Assembly (NCBI GenBank): GCA_947579665.1
Contig: OX388348.1
Location: 2,852,001-2,916,000 of the forward strand
DNA from: Sympetrum striolatum
Lineage: Eukaryota; Arthropoda; Insecta; Odonata; Libellulidae
Direction of reading: 5' to 3'
Length of the DNA: 64,000 bases
The translations under genes and the position numbers were made by a program. The notes under the pieces were generated by a model that saw nothing but the letters and a program-made list of their open reading frames with translations, was not told where the DNA came from and did no database searches. Below are positions 35,406-46,540 of this stretch, one piece after another. Every line of letters starts with the position of its first letter. Position 1 is the first letter of the stretch.

Positions 35406-36900
35406 ATATTATCGTTTTGCCTATTTTTCCGTTTCACCTGAAAAACCATTTCTTCTATTCTAGTCGGTTGTCTTTAATATCCGAATTTCCTAAGCTCTAA
35501 CTTAGCTTACCGCTATACCTCCATCCTCGATTTAGTGATACCACCAATTCCATGGACCAACGTAATCCATAAGCTTCCTCCACTGGAGTAGGTGTTGTAG
35601 CCCAGCCACTCTGACATCAAAGGATAGAGTGCGTTATAGTTTGAGTGTGGTTCTTTGAGTGTATTTACGAATGGTTGACATTAAAAATGGGTCTCTCTTG
35701 GCTAATATACACCCATTAATGAAGAGATGTATATTAATTTCTCATTTCTTTAATCTTTCAACTATATTTTTTCGAAAACTTCAAACCTATCTTGCACTTT
35801 AATTTATAATTCCCCTAAATCAATTTCGTTTTCATTTCATTCCTTCATTGACTCACAGCAACCCTCACCTTCCGTTCTGCTATATTTACTAAACCTTTTC
35901 ACTACTACTACTCCTTTTACTTACACTGAACTACTCTTCCTGCTTACTTTTTATCATCAGATTCGCATAGTTATTTTGCGCTAATTTCTAATTCACCATC
36001 TACCCTCCTATCCGCTACCTTTATTCCTCTTTTTATAGTACTTCAATATTCCTTTCACTATTTTACTTTCACCTTTGATAACCTCCTTTCACTTTACCCC
36101 TTCCTCCCTCCTCCATATAATCCTCCTTTCGAGTACTCACTTCACTTTCGCAAACTCCCTCTCCACCTTTCACTTTTCCCTTTCTTCATCACTTGCCTCC
36201 ATCATCAATTCCGTTCTTCCCCGACCTTCGATCTTCCTCCCACGCACGGACACGGAGGCGTGGTGGGGCTAATCAGCTTACAAGAGGGCCTCACGTCTTC
36301 ATACACAACGGGGCGAGAGAAAGAATAATGATGCTCCGGCGGTTAGATAAATAATAGATGAGTTAAGTGGGATACGGCGCACAGTAGCGGCGAGGGAGAA
36401 GTTTATTTATGGAGGATCCCATGAATCGTTCCCCGCCAACGAAAATCGTGTCATTTTCTTGTCAAGAGTCTCCACGGATTATCCGGGGGAATTTAGCTCG
36501 AGTTTTAGGGTTTAATTTTTATATTTCTCCTTTTGTTCCCGATGGGGTATAAACATCCCGACCACCTGAGAACTCGCATAAACGTCGAGCGCGTGAAATT
36601 ATATTCTGATGACAAACGGATGCTTATAAATCTGCGCTTGCGATCGGCGGATGACGACATTGAACGTCCTAATGTTCGCTTTTGGATGTTTGAGTGGAAT
36701 TATTAAAGGGTATTGTTAAAAGCACGAGCAGGAGTTGAATTCGGGGGATCAATAATCTTAAGCGCTGGTGTGAGAGGATGGAGTGACTGAGGGGGTACCA
36801 CGCACGAAATTCATCATTTATGTTGAATTCTTTATATCACCGATATAAATAGTAGATAGGATTTCAGGGTATCCAATGGGTAGATTTGGAAGGAGGATGA
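35406..36900. other. Unassigned sequence with long pyrimidine-rich tract
   Basis: From about 35840 to 36240 the plus strand is overwhelmingly C and T. After 36250 the sequence is base-balanced and complex, with TTTATTTATGG-like sites near 36400, but no gene was recognised. Confidence 0.45.
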
Positions 36901-37160
36901 CAACCGGGATGCTTCATAGAGTGATTCCGATGTTTCGGCTGCTGTATCCGCAGCCATTTTCAGGACAAGTGCCGTTCACAAATTCTGTGAATTTAAAGGG
37001 CGTTCGAAGAGTGTGCTCCTCTCTCAACTGATTGCCAGATGAGCTAGCCGATGAGAATAAATAAATAAAGGACCGAATTAGACAACGGCGCCAGCCCTGA
37101 AGATGGCTGCAGAGACAGCTGCCGAAACGCCGCCTCATCTCGCGAAGCAACCCGGTTGGC
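36901..37160. mobile_element. Inverted pair of retroelement-terminal motifs (Penelope-like?), hammerhead-like core
   Basis: The right arm (37095-37160, plus) reads CCCTGAAGATGGCTGCAGAG ... GCTGCCGAAACG and then GAAGCAACCCGGTTGGCATT. The left arm (36901-36963) carries the same series on the minus strand: CCTGAAAATGGCTGC ... GCAGCCGAAACATCG, then GAAGCATCCCGGTTG. Each arm has the layout CTGANGA, stem, GAAAC, which is the core of a hammerhead ribozyme; the left arm has A in place of the core G. Such CTGAAGA...GAAACG motifs recur at retroelement ends, including Penelope-like elements, but no reverse transcriptase was found nearby. Confidence 0.5.
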
Positions 37161-40100
37161 ATTCCGAGAACTACTACTTCCACGATATAAATATTGTCCA
37201 CAAAGTTGATGGAAAGTTACGATGGTGTGGTGCATAGCATCCTGGCCTATGATTCCTTATATCCTTAGAGGTCGGTTTTCTTTTGTATCTGTACGTTATA
37301 GAAAAGGTAGAATTAATTAGTAGAATTGTAATAAATGTTTAGCATTTTTATACCATAACTTCCTAAATTTCAATTTTTATCTGCCAAATAAACGAATTCA
37401 ATCTAATCTAGCTCATACACAGATCATAAAATGTGATAAAAATACAAGGCCTGTGATCTACGAAACATTCCGCATCTCGTTTTCTCTTTAAATTAAACTT
37501 TTACTGTAAAATTTACTGTTTACTTAATTTTTATAGTGTTTTTGCGCTTTCTTTCACTCCCCTTTTCTGTGGGTGTTTTCTTGCAACCTGGGTTTTTTAC
37601 CCCACACTCTACTCTGTCTTTTTGTTTTAATTTATGTGTACAAATTATGCCGACATACGAGTTGTGAAAAATAGGCCCACATGGGCCTAAACTCGCCAAT
37701 AAATAGTCAATCCATCTCTTTAACTATCACAGAAACCGTGATAATCTTCTAAGCTCACCACGCGATAAAAGGCACACTCTCATGCGATCCTCAAAGGCTA
37801 ACAATACGCCTTTTAGCGGATCTCAAAGTGCTACTCATTCCCGTCATTCGGTCCACCTCGAAGCTCATCCGTGATTCGTGAATAATGCTCCGTGACTCCG
37901 TAATCTGCTTCCTGTTTCGAATTCCCTACGGAATCACGTCATTAACTGCAGAGGGCGAATGGGAAGCAAATCTCTCCGAATTTTCCTCTTCTTCTGGATC
38001 TCAAAGTCCGTTATTCGGCGCAATTAAAAATCACGCGATTCTCTCGGATCCTTATGAATACGAATGGGAAAAGTAACGGCCAATGCGTTGATTTGAGGGA
38101 ATTATTCAGAGGAGAAACGTTCATTCATTGAGAAGGAGTTTCGATCGATATCATTTAAATTTTTTATGGAAGGTTTTAATCCCGAGGTAGACTCGAAAAA
38201 AATGAATTTGGCAAGATGAGTGCGGTACATCAGTATTTTAATTGATACTTAGATAACTTTAGGTCGTAAAAGGTAAGTTAAATATATTTCCATTCATAAT
38301 TTACATAGAGTAGAAGAGTAACTTCTCGCTATAGCTTTATACAGTTATTTACATATTCAGAATGTACCTTTTTATTAGTCCACTAACCTTTCCAGCACTG
38401 TGCATACTACAAGTCCCATCAAATGTGTCAATTAAACTCTTCAATTACATGAACGTGACGTGAGGAAAAATGAGGGACTAGCAATCAGCAAACTGCATGT
38501 TATATAATCTGGTATATTGAATAATTAATTGGACCAAATTGAATGGAGCAAAGAAAGAATTTGAATTTGATAATATTACAGCAAAACAGTCAGGGAAAGA
38601 AGTGATGATTAGAAAAGTAAGGCAGGCTAGATGATGAGAGGATAGCTCTTTCTCAAAAGCAAATGTAAATCGATAATTCATTCGAAAATTCATCGTAAAG
38701 ACACATTTTAGTATCTGCATTGGGCATTACATTTTAAATTATTTTATTAATTATTTAATATAATTGTTATATAATTCAATTTAAGAATCGAAGTAACTAC
38801 CGTTTTCTGAGAAATGTAATGGCCACCCACAATCCTACACGAAATTTGAAATAAGATGAAGCTTGATCTATTTTATTGACCCTTCATTATCAGGTACAGA
38901 GCTTCGACAATAAGTTTTGGTTTTAAGGAAATTCGACAACAATGTAACATCTGAATTTTTACTTACAACAACATGAAATGATTGACAATTCTTTAGTGGT
39001 ATCGTAGTAAAGAAGACCAGAAGTGAGGAGTCTACGGTCTTTTTAAGGTACATGCGCCGTGATTGGGAATTATATTGAGTTTATAGGACCAACTCCCGTA
39101 TTCAAATAATATCGTCTCTCGATATTACCTATGCCACCATCTCAGATAAAATCGAAAATATATATTACTTTAACTCAATTCGCGAAATATTTCGCGAGCC
39201 GCCTGATGGCCTCAAATACGGTCTTTCTCATGCAACCGAAAAGTATATGCGACATTCCTAAGGAAAAAGGTTTCTTTATCCTGGAGTATACTACGGTCCA
39301 TTGATCCCTTAGATGAATCTCAATCATTCTTTCACTTTGGTGTCGTTTTCACCAAAGAAATTCATGAGGTAAATTATTACAAGTAAATTACCTCAAAGTA
39401 TAAACTAACTCGCCGTTGTTCAAATTCGTTATTTGTAGTCACTCCGTTTGCAGTTTTTGCGCTGTATTATCCATTATGTATCATCTATGATAATATCCTC
39501 GGAAATCTAGTTCTAATTTCACGTTATATTTGCTCTTGATTTTGCGGCATACATTGCAGATAAGTGGGAGCTCATAATAAAATACTTAAAATATCTCATT
39601 ACACTTTTAATGTTTAGTTCTCTAATACATGGAGATGACACTCGTGTGGATCAAATTTAGTCCTTTGTTGGCGATGTTAGCCTCATTTTAAGTGGGCTAT
39701 GGAAAACAAAAGACTTCGCCGCCGATTAACAAACTCCCCATATTCACCTATACTTTTCCGCGAAGAGCGTGTAATCCCTTCCGAGCTATCGATTCCTTTA
39801 GGCGCCAACTTCAATCTGTAAGTAATGTAGTCGCGGCCCAGTTCCTCAGCCCAAATATCCCACTGAATCATTCATTCCCGCGCATTTAGAACAATAAGGC
39901 AACGTTTCGAGTGCGGGCACAAAGAAATAAAATCGCCCTCTCGACAAGCAGAACAGCATCCGATGACCACATCCATTTGGCCAGATTATGCCTAATAAAC
40001 CGACGCGAGCGCCGCGGCGGAACATTTTAGCAACGGCCGTCGCATCGATTGGAAAATTCCACGCTTTACACACACCGCGACAGAATGGCTACACGGATGT

Positions 40101-40265
40101 AATCTGGAGGACGAAAAAACGCGGATGAATCTCGCTTCGCAATTTCGGCTCTTACGCGTTGGGCGTATGAGAGGGGTGCGGAACCAGAGGGTGGTTCAAG
40201 ACGTCACTCTCTCATCTGCGGAACCGAACCTTCAATCTGAGGATTACCTCCACTCCGGGGATGAT
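37161..40265. other. Unassigned sequence
   Basis: No gene recognised. Base-balanced blocks at 37740-38090 and 39690-40200 alternate with AT-rich sequence. A short imperfect hairpin GAGGTAAATT ... AAATTACCTC lies at about 39366-39395. Confidence 0.4.
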
Positions 40266-40316
40266 GGGGGGGTGGAGAAGGGGAAAGATGGAGGGGGGTA
40301 AGGGGGTGGATAGGGG
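40266..40316 (+). other. Strong G-quadruplex candidate
   Basis: Five runs of at least four G (GGGGGGG, GGGG, GGGGGG, GGGGG, GGGG) within 51 bases, with loops of about 3 to 9 bases. Confidence 0.7.
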
Positions 40317-41055
40317 AGCCAACTCTTCCACGTTCAAGGGGAACCGACTGGAAATCTCTTAAGGATAAACGAACCAGCTGATGAATGAGCAAAATGCGAG
40401 TACTTCTGGCAATTGGATAATTATCAGAATCATCTTGGAATATCTGTAAATAGTGGAAAAAATAGCCTAATATTGGAGAAAGAAATATGAAAAGGAGCCA
40501 CTTTTGCTTAGGAAAATAGATTCTGTTTTACTAGATTCCACGTAAAAGCGTCATCTTCGAGAGAAGAAGAAGCCTAAGAATTATGCGTCGAAACAGGTCG
40601 AAGTCCTTTGTTTTGTATGTGGGGGATTATACAAAATTTTCTTAAAAGTACACTGTCTTCTTTTATTGTCTTTTTTTTGATTTTATAATGATGGAGTTCC
40701 ACAAAACTACGCTTTCCTCCGCGAAGTTAAAGTTTTCTTTATTGAAATTAGACGTAAAATTGTTTCCTTTCTCATATTTCTACCGTTAAGGAATTTCACG
40801 AGGTAACTTATTTGATCTTATTCTTAGATTGGGAATGTAGGAAATAGGATACAGGAACTAATAAAACGAAGATTTATCTATGACAACTAAAGTTTTAATG
40901 GGTGATAATAGGTGTATCATCACTGATATATTTTATGCTGGCCGCAATCACAAATTCTTCCAACCTAAGATATTTGGTACGCATGCTATCGATGTATAGT
41001 ATAATATGTTCGAAGTGTAATAGAGGCGTATGGGACCCAATGATGATCCAATGGG
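40317..41055. other. Unassigned sequence
   Basis: AT-rich; no gene recognised. Its right end may belong to the LINE-like fragment at 41056, but no reverse transcriptase frame was found. Confidence 0.4.
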
Positions 41056-41113
41056 GACCCCCTGCCGCACGCCGAAAGGCGGCTTGCAGGGTTCTTACAT
41101 AGACATAGACAAT
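41056..41113 (+). mobile_element. LINE/SINE-like 3' end fragment with tail
   Basis: CCCCCTGCCGCACGCCGAAA then GGCGGCTTGCAGGG forms a stem-loop (GCC/GGC arms) and is followed by a TACATAGACATAGAC tail. It is the best-preserved hairpin of the three related fragments in the window. Confidence 0.6.
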
Positions 41114-42696
41114 GATTATCCAGTATAATTATGAAGGAATGCTCATCTGAAGTAGAAGAAATAGTATATTCCTCTCTCATTCTTCCTCTTCTAGAATTTC
41201 GATCGGCGATTTGAGATCCTCACAGAGTATAATAGGATTACGATCTAGAGATGGCAAAACAGCTAGATTTGTTGGTCGTTATTTCAGATTCATTGTATCG
41301 TTAATCATTGAGTCCCTTCGGTGGAATGCATTCGGGAAAAGAAGAGAAGACATTCGAAAAAATATCAACAAATATCACGTCGACGAGATTGTTGATTTCT
41401 TTATTTCAGTTAATAATGTTCTCTAACTGCGAGGAAAAAGTATCACAAGAAAATAATCGCCAAGACGGATAATTTTACGGGCGGGACTTTTTAATTTTTC
41501 CCGTGTAGCATTGAGGTAACTAATAGAAAGCAGAGTTAGATTGGTGTATCTGTGTTCATACACACCATGCCACACTTGTGGTGTCTGCGTATGAATTTAA
41601 ATTAACCGAATATTGGCACAAGCTCACCGAAAAGAGTTTAGGCTGGGATTTACATGATGAAATACGCGACATCGCTCTCGGCGAACGCAATTTTCAGACG
41701 TCAAAAAATGCGAGACGACATGAAGAACAGATAGTTATTATTGGTCTCTTTTTCCGTATAAGGCGATCAAGCAAGTTAATTAGGGAGCTCGGTGTTTTCA
41801 CGCCACAGGCGAAGCCGTATGACGGATTGTAGGGCATTAATGTAAAGCATATCAAGAGTTCGACTACAGGAGTATTAAAACTCTTCAATCGTTCGTCAAA
41901 TTATCGACTATTAAAATATTACAGGGAGGTCCAGAAGCCATCTGAGGGGTGGAGTTGATTTAGTATAAATTCCTCTTATGCTACTAATATAATAATAATA
42001 ATCTACCTCAAAGTGAATCTCACAGTTTACTAAGGATTTAGACAAACCTAACTTAACTTTACTTGATGTAAAATTATTCTCTGCTATATATGTACTATCA
42101 AACAATGGATTAGAAAAGAGGTGGGAACCTTCTGCGGTAAAAGCACCCGATAGGAACATGGGAGTTTCAGGGTTCCATTTTCCTATTGAACACAATTTTT
42201 ACTTCCGTTTATTCTTCGGATTTAATAAAAACTATAAAATTAATTTACTATACTCTTACTAACGTTTAATACTTTCACGGAGATCCGTGGTGAACAATTT
42301 CATTTAAGATATATTTTTGTGAGATAACAGGATTAATTTACCGAAATTCGAAGCCCTTGAAACTAAGGATAACCTTAACACGAAAACTGTTGGAAACTGC
42401 AGCAACAAACAGTCGTTCACAACAATAGTAAGGTCCCGAGCCACACCTCAAGTTGTTTCAACAAACAGCGTAGGAAAACTGGCCGTAAAAATATTTTTCC
42501 CCATCTTTAGAGCTTGAAAACTTCGTAGAAAACTCTGTTCAACATTTCCTCCATCTGGTGATATCTTTTTCGTCACCGCTGCGAATAAAAGGCGGATTTA
42601 CAAATTTCTGACAGAATCCTCAAAATTTCCGTTCAATCCAACCAAACCTGCACTTTTCGTATGAATAAGGAAAGGACACTTTGCACTTCCAAAATG
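41114..42696. other. Unassigned sequence
   Basis: No gene or repeat recognised apart from a short TAA triplet run near 41988. Frames at 41211-41426 and 41578-41832 resemble no protein family. Confidence 0.4.
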
Positions 42697-42899
42697 GACT
42701 TGAAAAAAGTCTGACGGGGCCGGGAATTGAACACGGGATCTCCCTCTGTTGCACACAAAGTTCCAAAAACGGCTTATTGTTCTGGTCGGGTAGCTTAGAT
42801 GGTTAAGGTAGCCTCCCGGATAGAGGAAGATCCCGGGTTCAATTCCCGGCCCCGGGGAATTGAACTTTTGAAACGGACTTTTTCAAAGTCCGTTTTTCC
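42697..42899 (+). mobile_element. Palindromic tRNA-derived element, copy 2
   Basis: Same architecture as 35197-35405: left terminus GGACTTGAAAAAAGTC, inverted B box (GGGAATTGAACACGGG), a spacer containing CAAAGTTCC, then a forward tRNA-like half with A box TAGCTTAGATGG (42791-42802), CCTCCCGGATAGAGG anticodon-type stem-loop and B box GGGTTCAATTCCC (42835-42847). The right end carries ACGGACTTTTTCAAAGTCCG, a perfect hairpin, immediately followed by a second hairpin TCGTCGGAATATCCGACGA. The left tRNA half is shorter than in copy 1. Confidence 0.7.
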
Positions 42900-45178
42900 T
42901 TTCGTCGGAATATCCGACGAAATTGGAATGGACATGTTGTCGATCCAAAGCAACAGCTCACTTTGGATCCACAATTAGGCACTGATTATGTATCTCACAG
43001 AAAACAACCACAGGAATATTTCGAAGTTGAATACGAGTCCTTCCTCATAAATATTTAGTTATCTTTCCTAAATTTCATTCGCTTTGCTATGAGTTATTTC
43101 GTTGGACGGAAAACTGATTCAGAGCACTTCCGACGGATTCTCTCCGAAATCTCACAAATATTTAAGATGTAAAATATTTCTTGCACCATTACAAATTAGA
43201 GAAAATATTTTCGAATTGTAATCTAAATAAAATACTTATGACTTTAAATGCATAGTAATTAGTGAGTAATTTTACAAATAAAACTATTTTACAATACTTC
43301 AAAATTAAACATTTTAAAATATTGAATCTTGAAATTACGAATTCCATAATTCATACAATACAATCGGGAAAATAAGGGATTATCAACAGAAAAATTGTTG
43401 GTGTAAATTTTATTCCATGTCTAAATGTTACAAAATCTCACTTTCCAAAACAATACCGAACTATTCTTCCAGCAATGATACTATAGAGAATATAAGTGAT
43501 TTCCGAAAGATGGTGTTTATCAGTTCTTCTTGCGGAAAGTGTATGAAGGATTCAACAAAAATAGTATTTCAAATACCATCTTAAAGGAAATAAGGAATAA
43601 AATACGACGAATTATGTTAGCGTGTATGGATTCATAGAAAGGTACACTCAAAGGCAAAACGGAAAAATTCTATAGGAAAACACATATAACATGCACTACA
43701 GAAAACGTTTTATTGCCGTTGGAATCACTAGCTCATGATTTTTAATAATAATTTAGATAATGTACAAGCAACGCGACTGAGGTAATGGATGGAGCATTTT
43801 TGAATTATCAAGTAACAGACAAAAGTGTGAATCTCAATTATGATTTGCCACAATAAGAGACTATTCGTCGTCGAAATAGAAATTGAATAATTGAAAATGA
43901 GTGAAAGACATTATAATTCGAGATGTGTTATCATATCATATCATACTGTATCCATGAGTATTTTCACATTTTCTTTCCAGTCTACACTAAATGGTTTCCT
44001 TCAAGACCTAAAGATGACTTATATGCTCTGAAAATCCCTGAAATTTGTATTATTTTTGTTTCTGAAATAACTCTCGGCTAACCTTTGTAACACCCTGTCC
44101 ACCGTCATGAAGGGACCACTTGGAAGGCATTGGTGCTTCTTTCTATAGCTTTAGAAATTCGCAGTTACAATATTTGCGTGCAACTTAAAAATTATCGTTA
44201 GATATCATCTTCACCGAAATATTGGCCCTTCTTTCTTAAGCGTTCCATTGATTTCGCCGGTTTCATTTTGATTGATGATATAATCATAAATTATTTTCAT
44301 GCAAATTCCCTCATTTGTCACAGGTGGGGTATTTTGACGCTTAAGCGAATGTATCTGGTCCAAGCACTCTCTTTAAACAGAATGGCGGCGATTCCATTAG
44401 AGGTTCCGCCGAAAAGTCCCCTCCTCAGCGAAAATTGCGGGAATAATGACGTGAGTATAATCCTCGGAGGATAGCTCGTATGTTGGCAGCACTGGAAAGA
44501 TCGACCCGCTACGCACACACTTCCCCTCTCTCCATTGGAGAAACACCAGGGAAAGAATGAACAGAGAGAATGCCTGCATTCCGCTGGAGAAGAAAGGAAA
44601 ATGGGAGAGAATCGGAGGAATGTAAAATAAAGACGAAACAAAGATTGATTAACGTGAAAGATGGAATTATTTTTATATTTACCCTCGATTCATCAAACTG
44701 CACATTCTTCCATAGAAAAAAGCATGAAACTGTGAATATACATTGAGATTACTTTACGCGCTTTCTCTCACAGTAGATATTACTCTGAAATATATCATAC
44801 GATCCTCAATCTTTGCAGCCAAAGAAGCGCACACTAGAGATAAATGGTTCATGGATTTGCTCTGAGCAAAAATTAGGAAATGCGTAGAGTTTAAGCAAAC
44901 AAAATTCGAAATAATTAGGTTAAAACTATTCAAAAATGGAAACTAAATTGGGATGATAGTATTTTAAAAACATACTCGGGAACTGCCTTAGAGTAATATC
45001 TATAGCTTCATAAAGAGATGAAAATCAATATCTGAAGAGAAGTTCCTTTTTTGCAAAAGGTATCTCAGCATTTCACTTAAATATTGCTTAAAATATAGCA
45101 TTTAACATCATTTCAAATATTAACTTTGAATGGGTTGATAACGAAAAAACAATCTCAGACCTTATCTTTCCTCGCAGA
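42900..45178. other. Unassigned sequence
   Basis: Begins with a 7-bp perfect hairpin (TCGTCGG-AATAT-CCGACGA, about 42903-42921). The rest is AT-rich with a more balanced block at 44320-44640. No gene recognised. Confidence 0.4.
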
Positions 45179-45230
45179 TAAGGCATATCGCACATTGGCT
45201 GCCATCGGGAGTCGAATCAGAGACTACTTC
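45179..45230 (-). mobile_element. SINE fragment
   Basis: On the minus strand: CTGATTCGACTCCCGATGGC then AGCCAATGTGCGATATGCC, which matches the B box and body start of the SINE family at 12576 and 30332. The tail is missing. Confidence 0.6.
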
Positions 45231-46464
45231 CACCTAAAGCAAACTTCACATGACTATTCGAGAGCCTTACATGAAAGAAAAAGTCTTCAAAAATGGAAAC
45301 ATTTTTTCAAGAAACATGTAAATTTGTGTATCGAGTGCAACTGTCAATGGATCAAAATAAGACGTAGTTGTTAGTTAATAAGTATGACGCCACATACCAT
45401 CGAGAGGGTCACAGGGTGAAATGAAACTTAAATAAACATGAATAAGAAATCAGAGGAATAGATTCGCAGAATATCGTACTTCACCGTCATTTCTTATGTT
45501 AGTGTCTTTAATCACAAATAATGAGTTTTCGTCGATCCCACGAATCGCGAGGGAAGCAAACTTATTTGTTTCCAAAACGAACGCTGACTTTTTCTGCGAT
45601 CCAATATCACAGATCCGCAGGGATCTCATCAAATCATTACCCTAATTACACGTTATTTTCTTCCCCCTCTATTTTACTCTTTCACCCGTTTCCTACTTCT
45701 CCTTCATTTCATCTTCTTTATCATTTTGTACATCTCATCTTTTTTCATATTCACTCACTGTTTATTGTGCTTATTATTAATTTATTGTTTATCTAATACA
45801 ACACATCTGTGTGGGAATTTATCCTGTATGTGTTAAATAAATTATTATTATGAGTAAAAATACAACGCGTGGTTCTAAGGAAGTAGATCACAGAAAACAA
45901 TGAAATGTGGAAATATCTCAACCTTTTCCACTAAAGTCCATTGCATGGGACTTAACTTGAAGGGGTGTGTCCATCTGGTGATGCCAGGCATCGTTATCTG
46001 CAAAAGATGAAAATTTTAAGATGAACTCAACAGAGCATCCTGACCCAGAAGACATTCGGAGAGCTGGGACGTCGTAGTAGTAGAAGTAAGTATAAGAAGT
46101 AGCATTTGCATTTACAAAAGCCTGGATTCGGAACTTCGACATGTCAATTTCAATCATAGGAGCTCTATAACCTTCCAGAAATCGTCATCCACAAAAAGTT
46201 ATTTTGGCTCTCAGGTACGAACCCTTCGTTCGTTCATTTTCATCATCATCTCATACTCCACGACAATATTGCTGGCTTTCGTATTAATTTGCAACCATCC
46301 CAAAACTCTTCCTCGTAGAGATCAAGAGAAAATAAATACTTTGCATATGTATGCGTCAACTGCAAACCCATTGATATAGAGAAGTGAAAAATATCGTAGG
46401 GACTGCAACTGGAACCCAGGTCATTCGCTTTTGAGGAAGATGTTCCAAACCTTAAATTACCGCA
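45231..46464. other. Unassigned sequence
   Basis: The plus strand is pyrimidine-rich at about 45650-45760. A minus-strand B-box-like motif (GGGTTCCAGTTGC) lies near 46404-46416. No gene recognised. Confidence 0.4.
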
Positions 46465-46540
46465 GCTCTTCGAAGAGTAATAGTTCAGTGGATAGAACAT
46501 TTGTGTGGACAGAGAGAGTTTCGGTTCTAATCACTTTCAC
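46465..46540 (+). ncRNA. Degraded tRNA-like sequence
   Basis: A box TAGTTCAGTGG at 46481-46491 lies inside a perfect 4-bp D stem (GTTC ... GAAC), and a B-box-like GGTTCTAATC sits at 46523-46532, a normal internal promoter spacing. Acceptor and anticodon stems do not pair convincingly, so this is probably a tRNA pseudogene or SINE head. Confidence 0.35.

Noticed and set aside
39187..39215. Possible fourth copy of the LINE-like 3' hairpin (GCGAGCCGCC)
   Set aside because: Only about ten bases match and there is no partner arm or tail.
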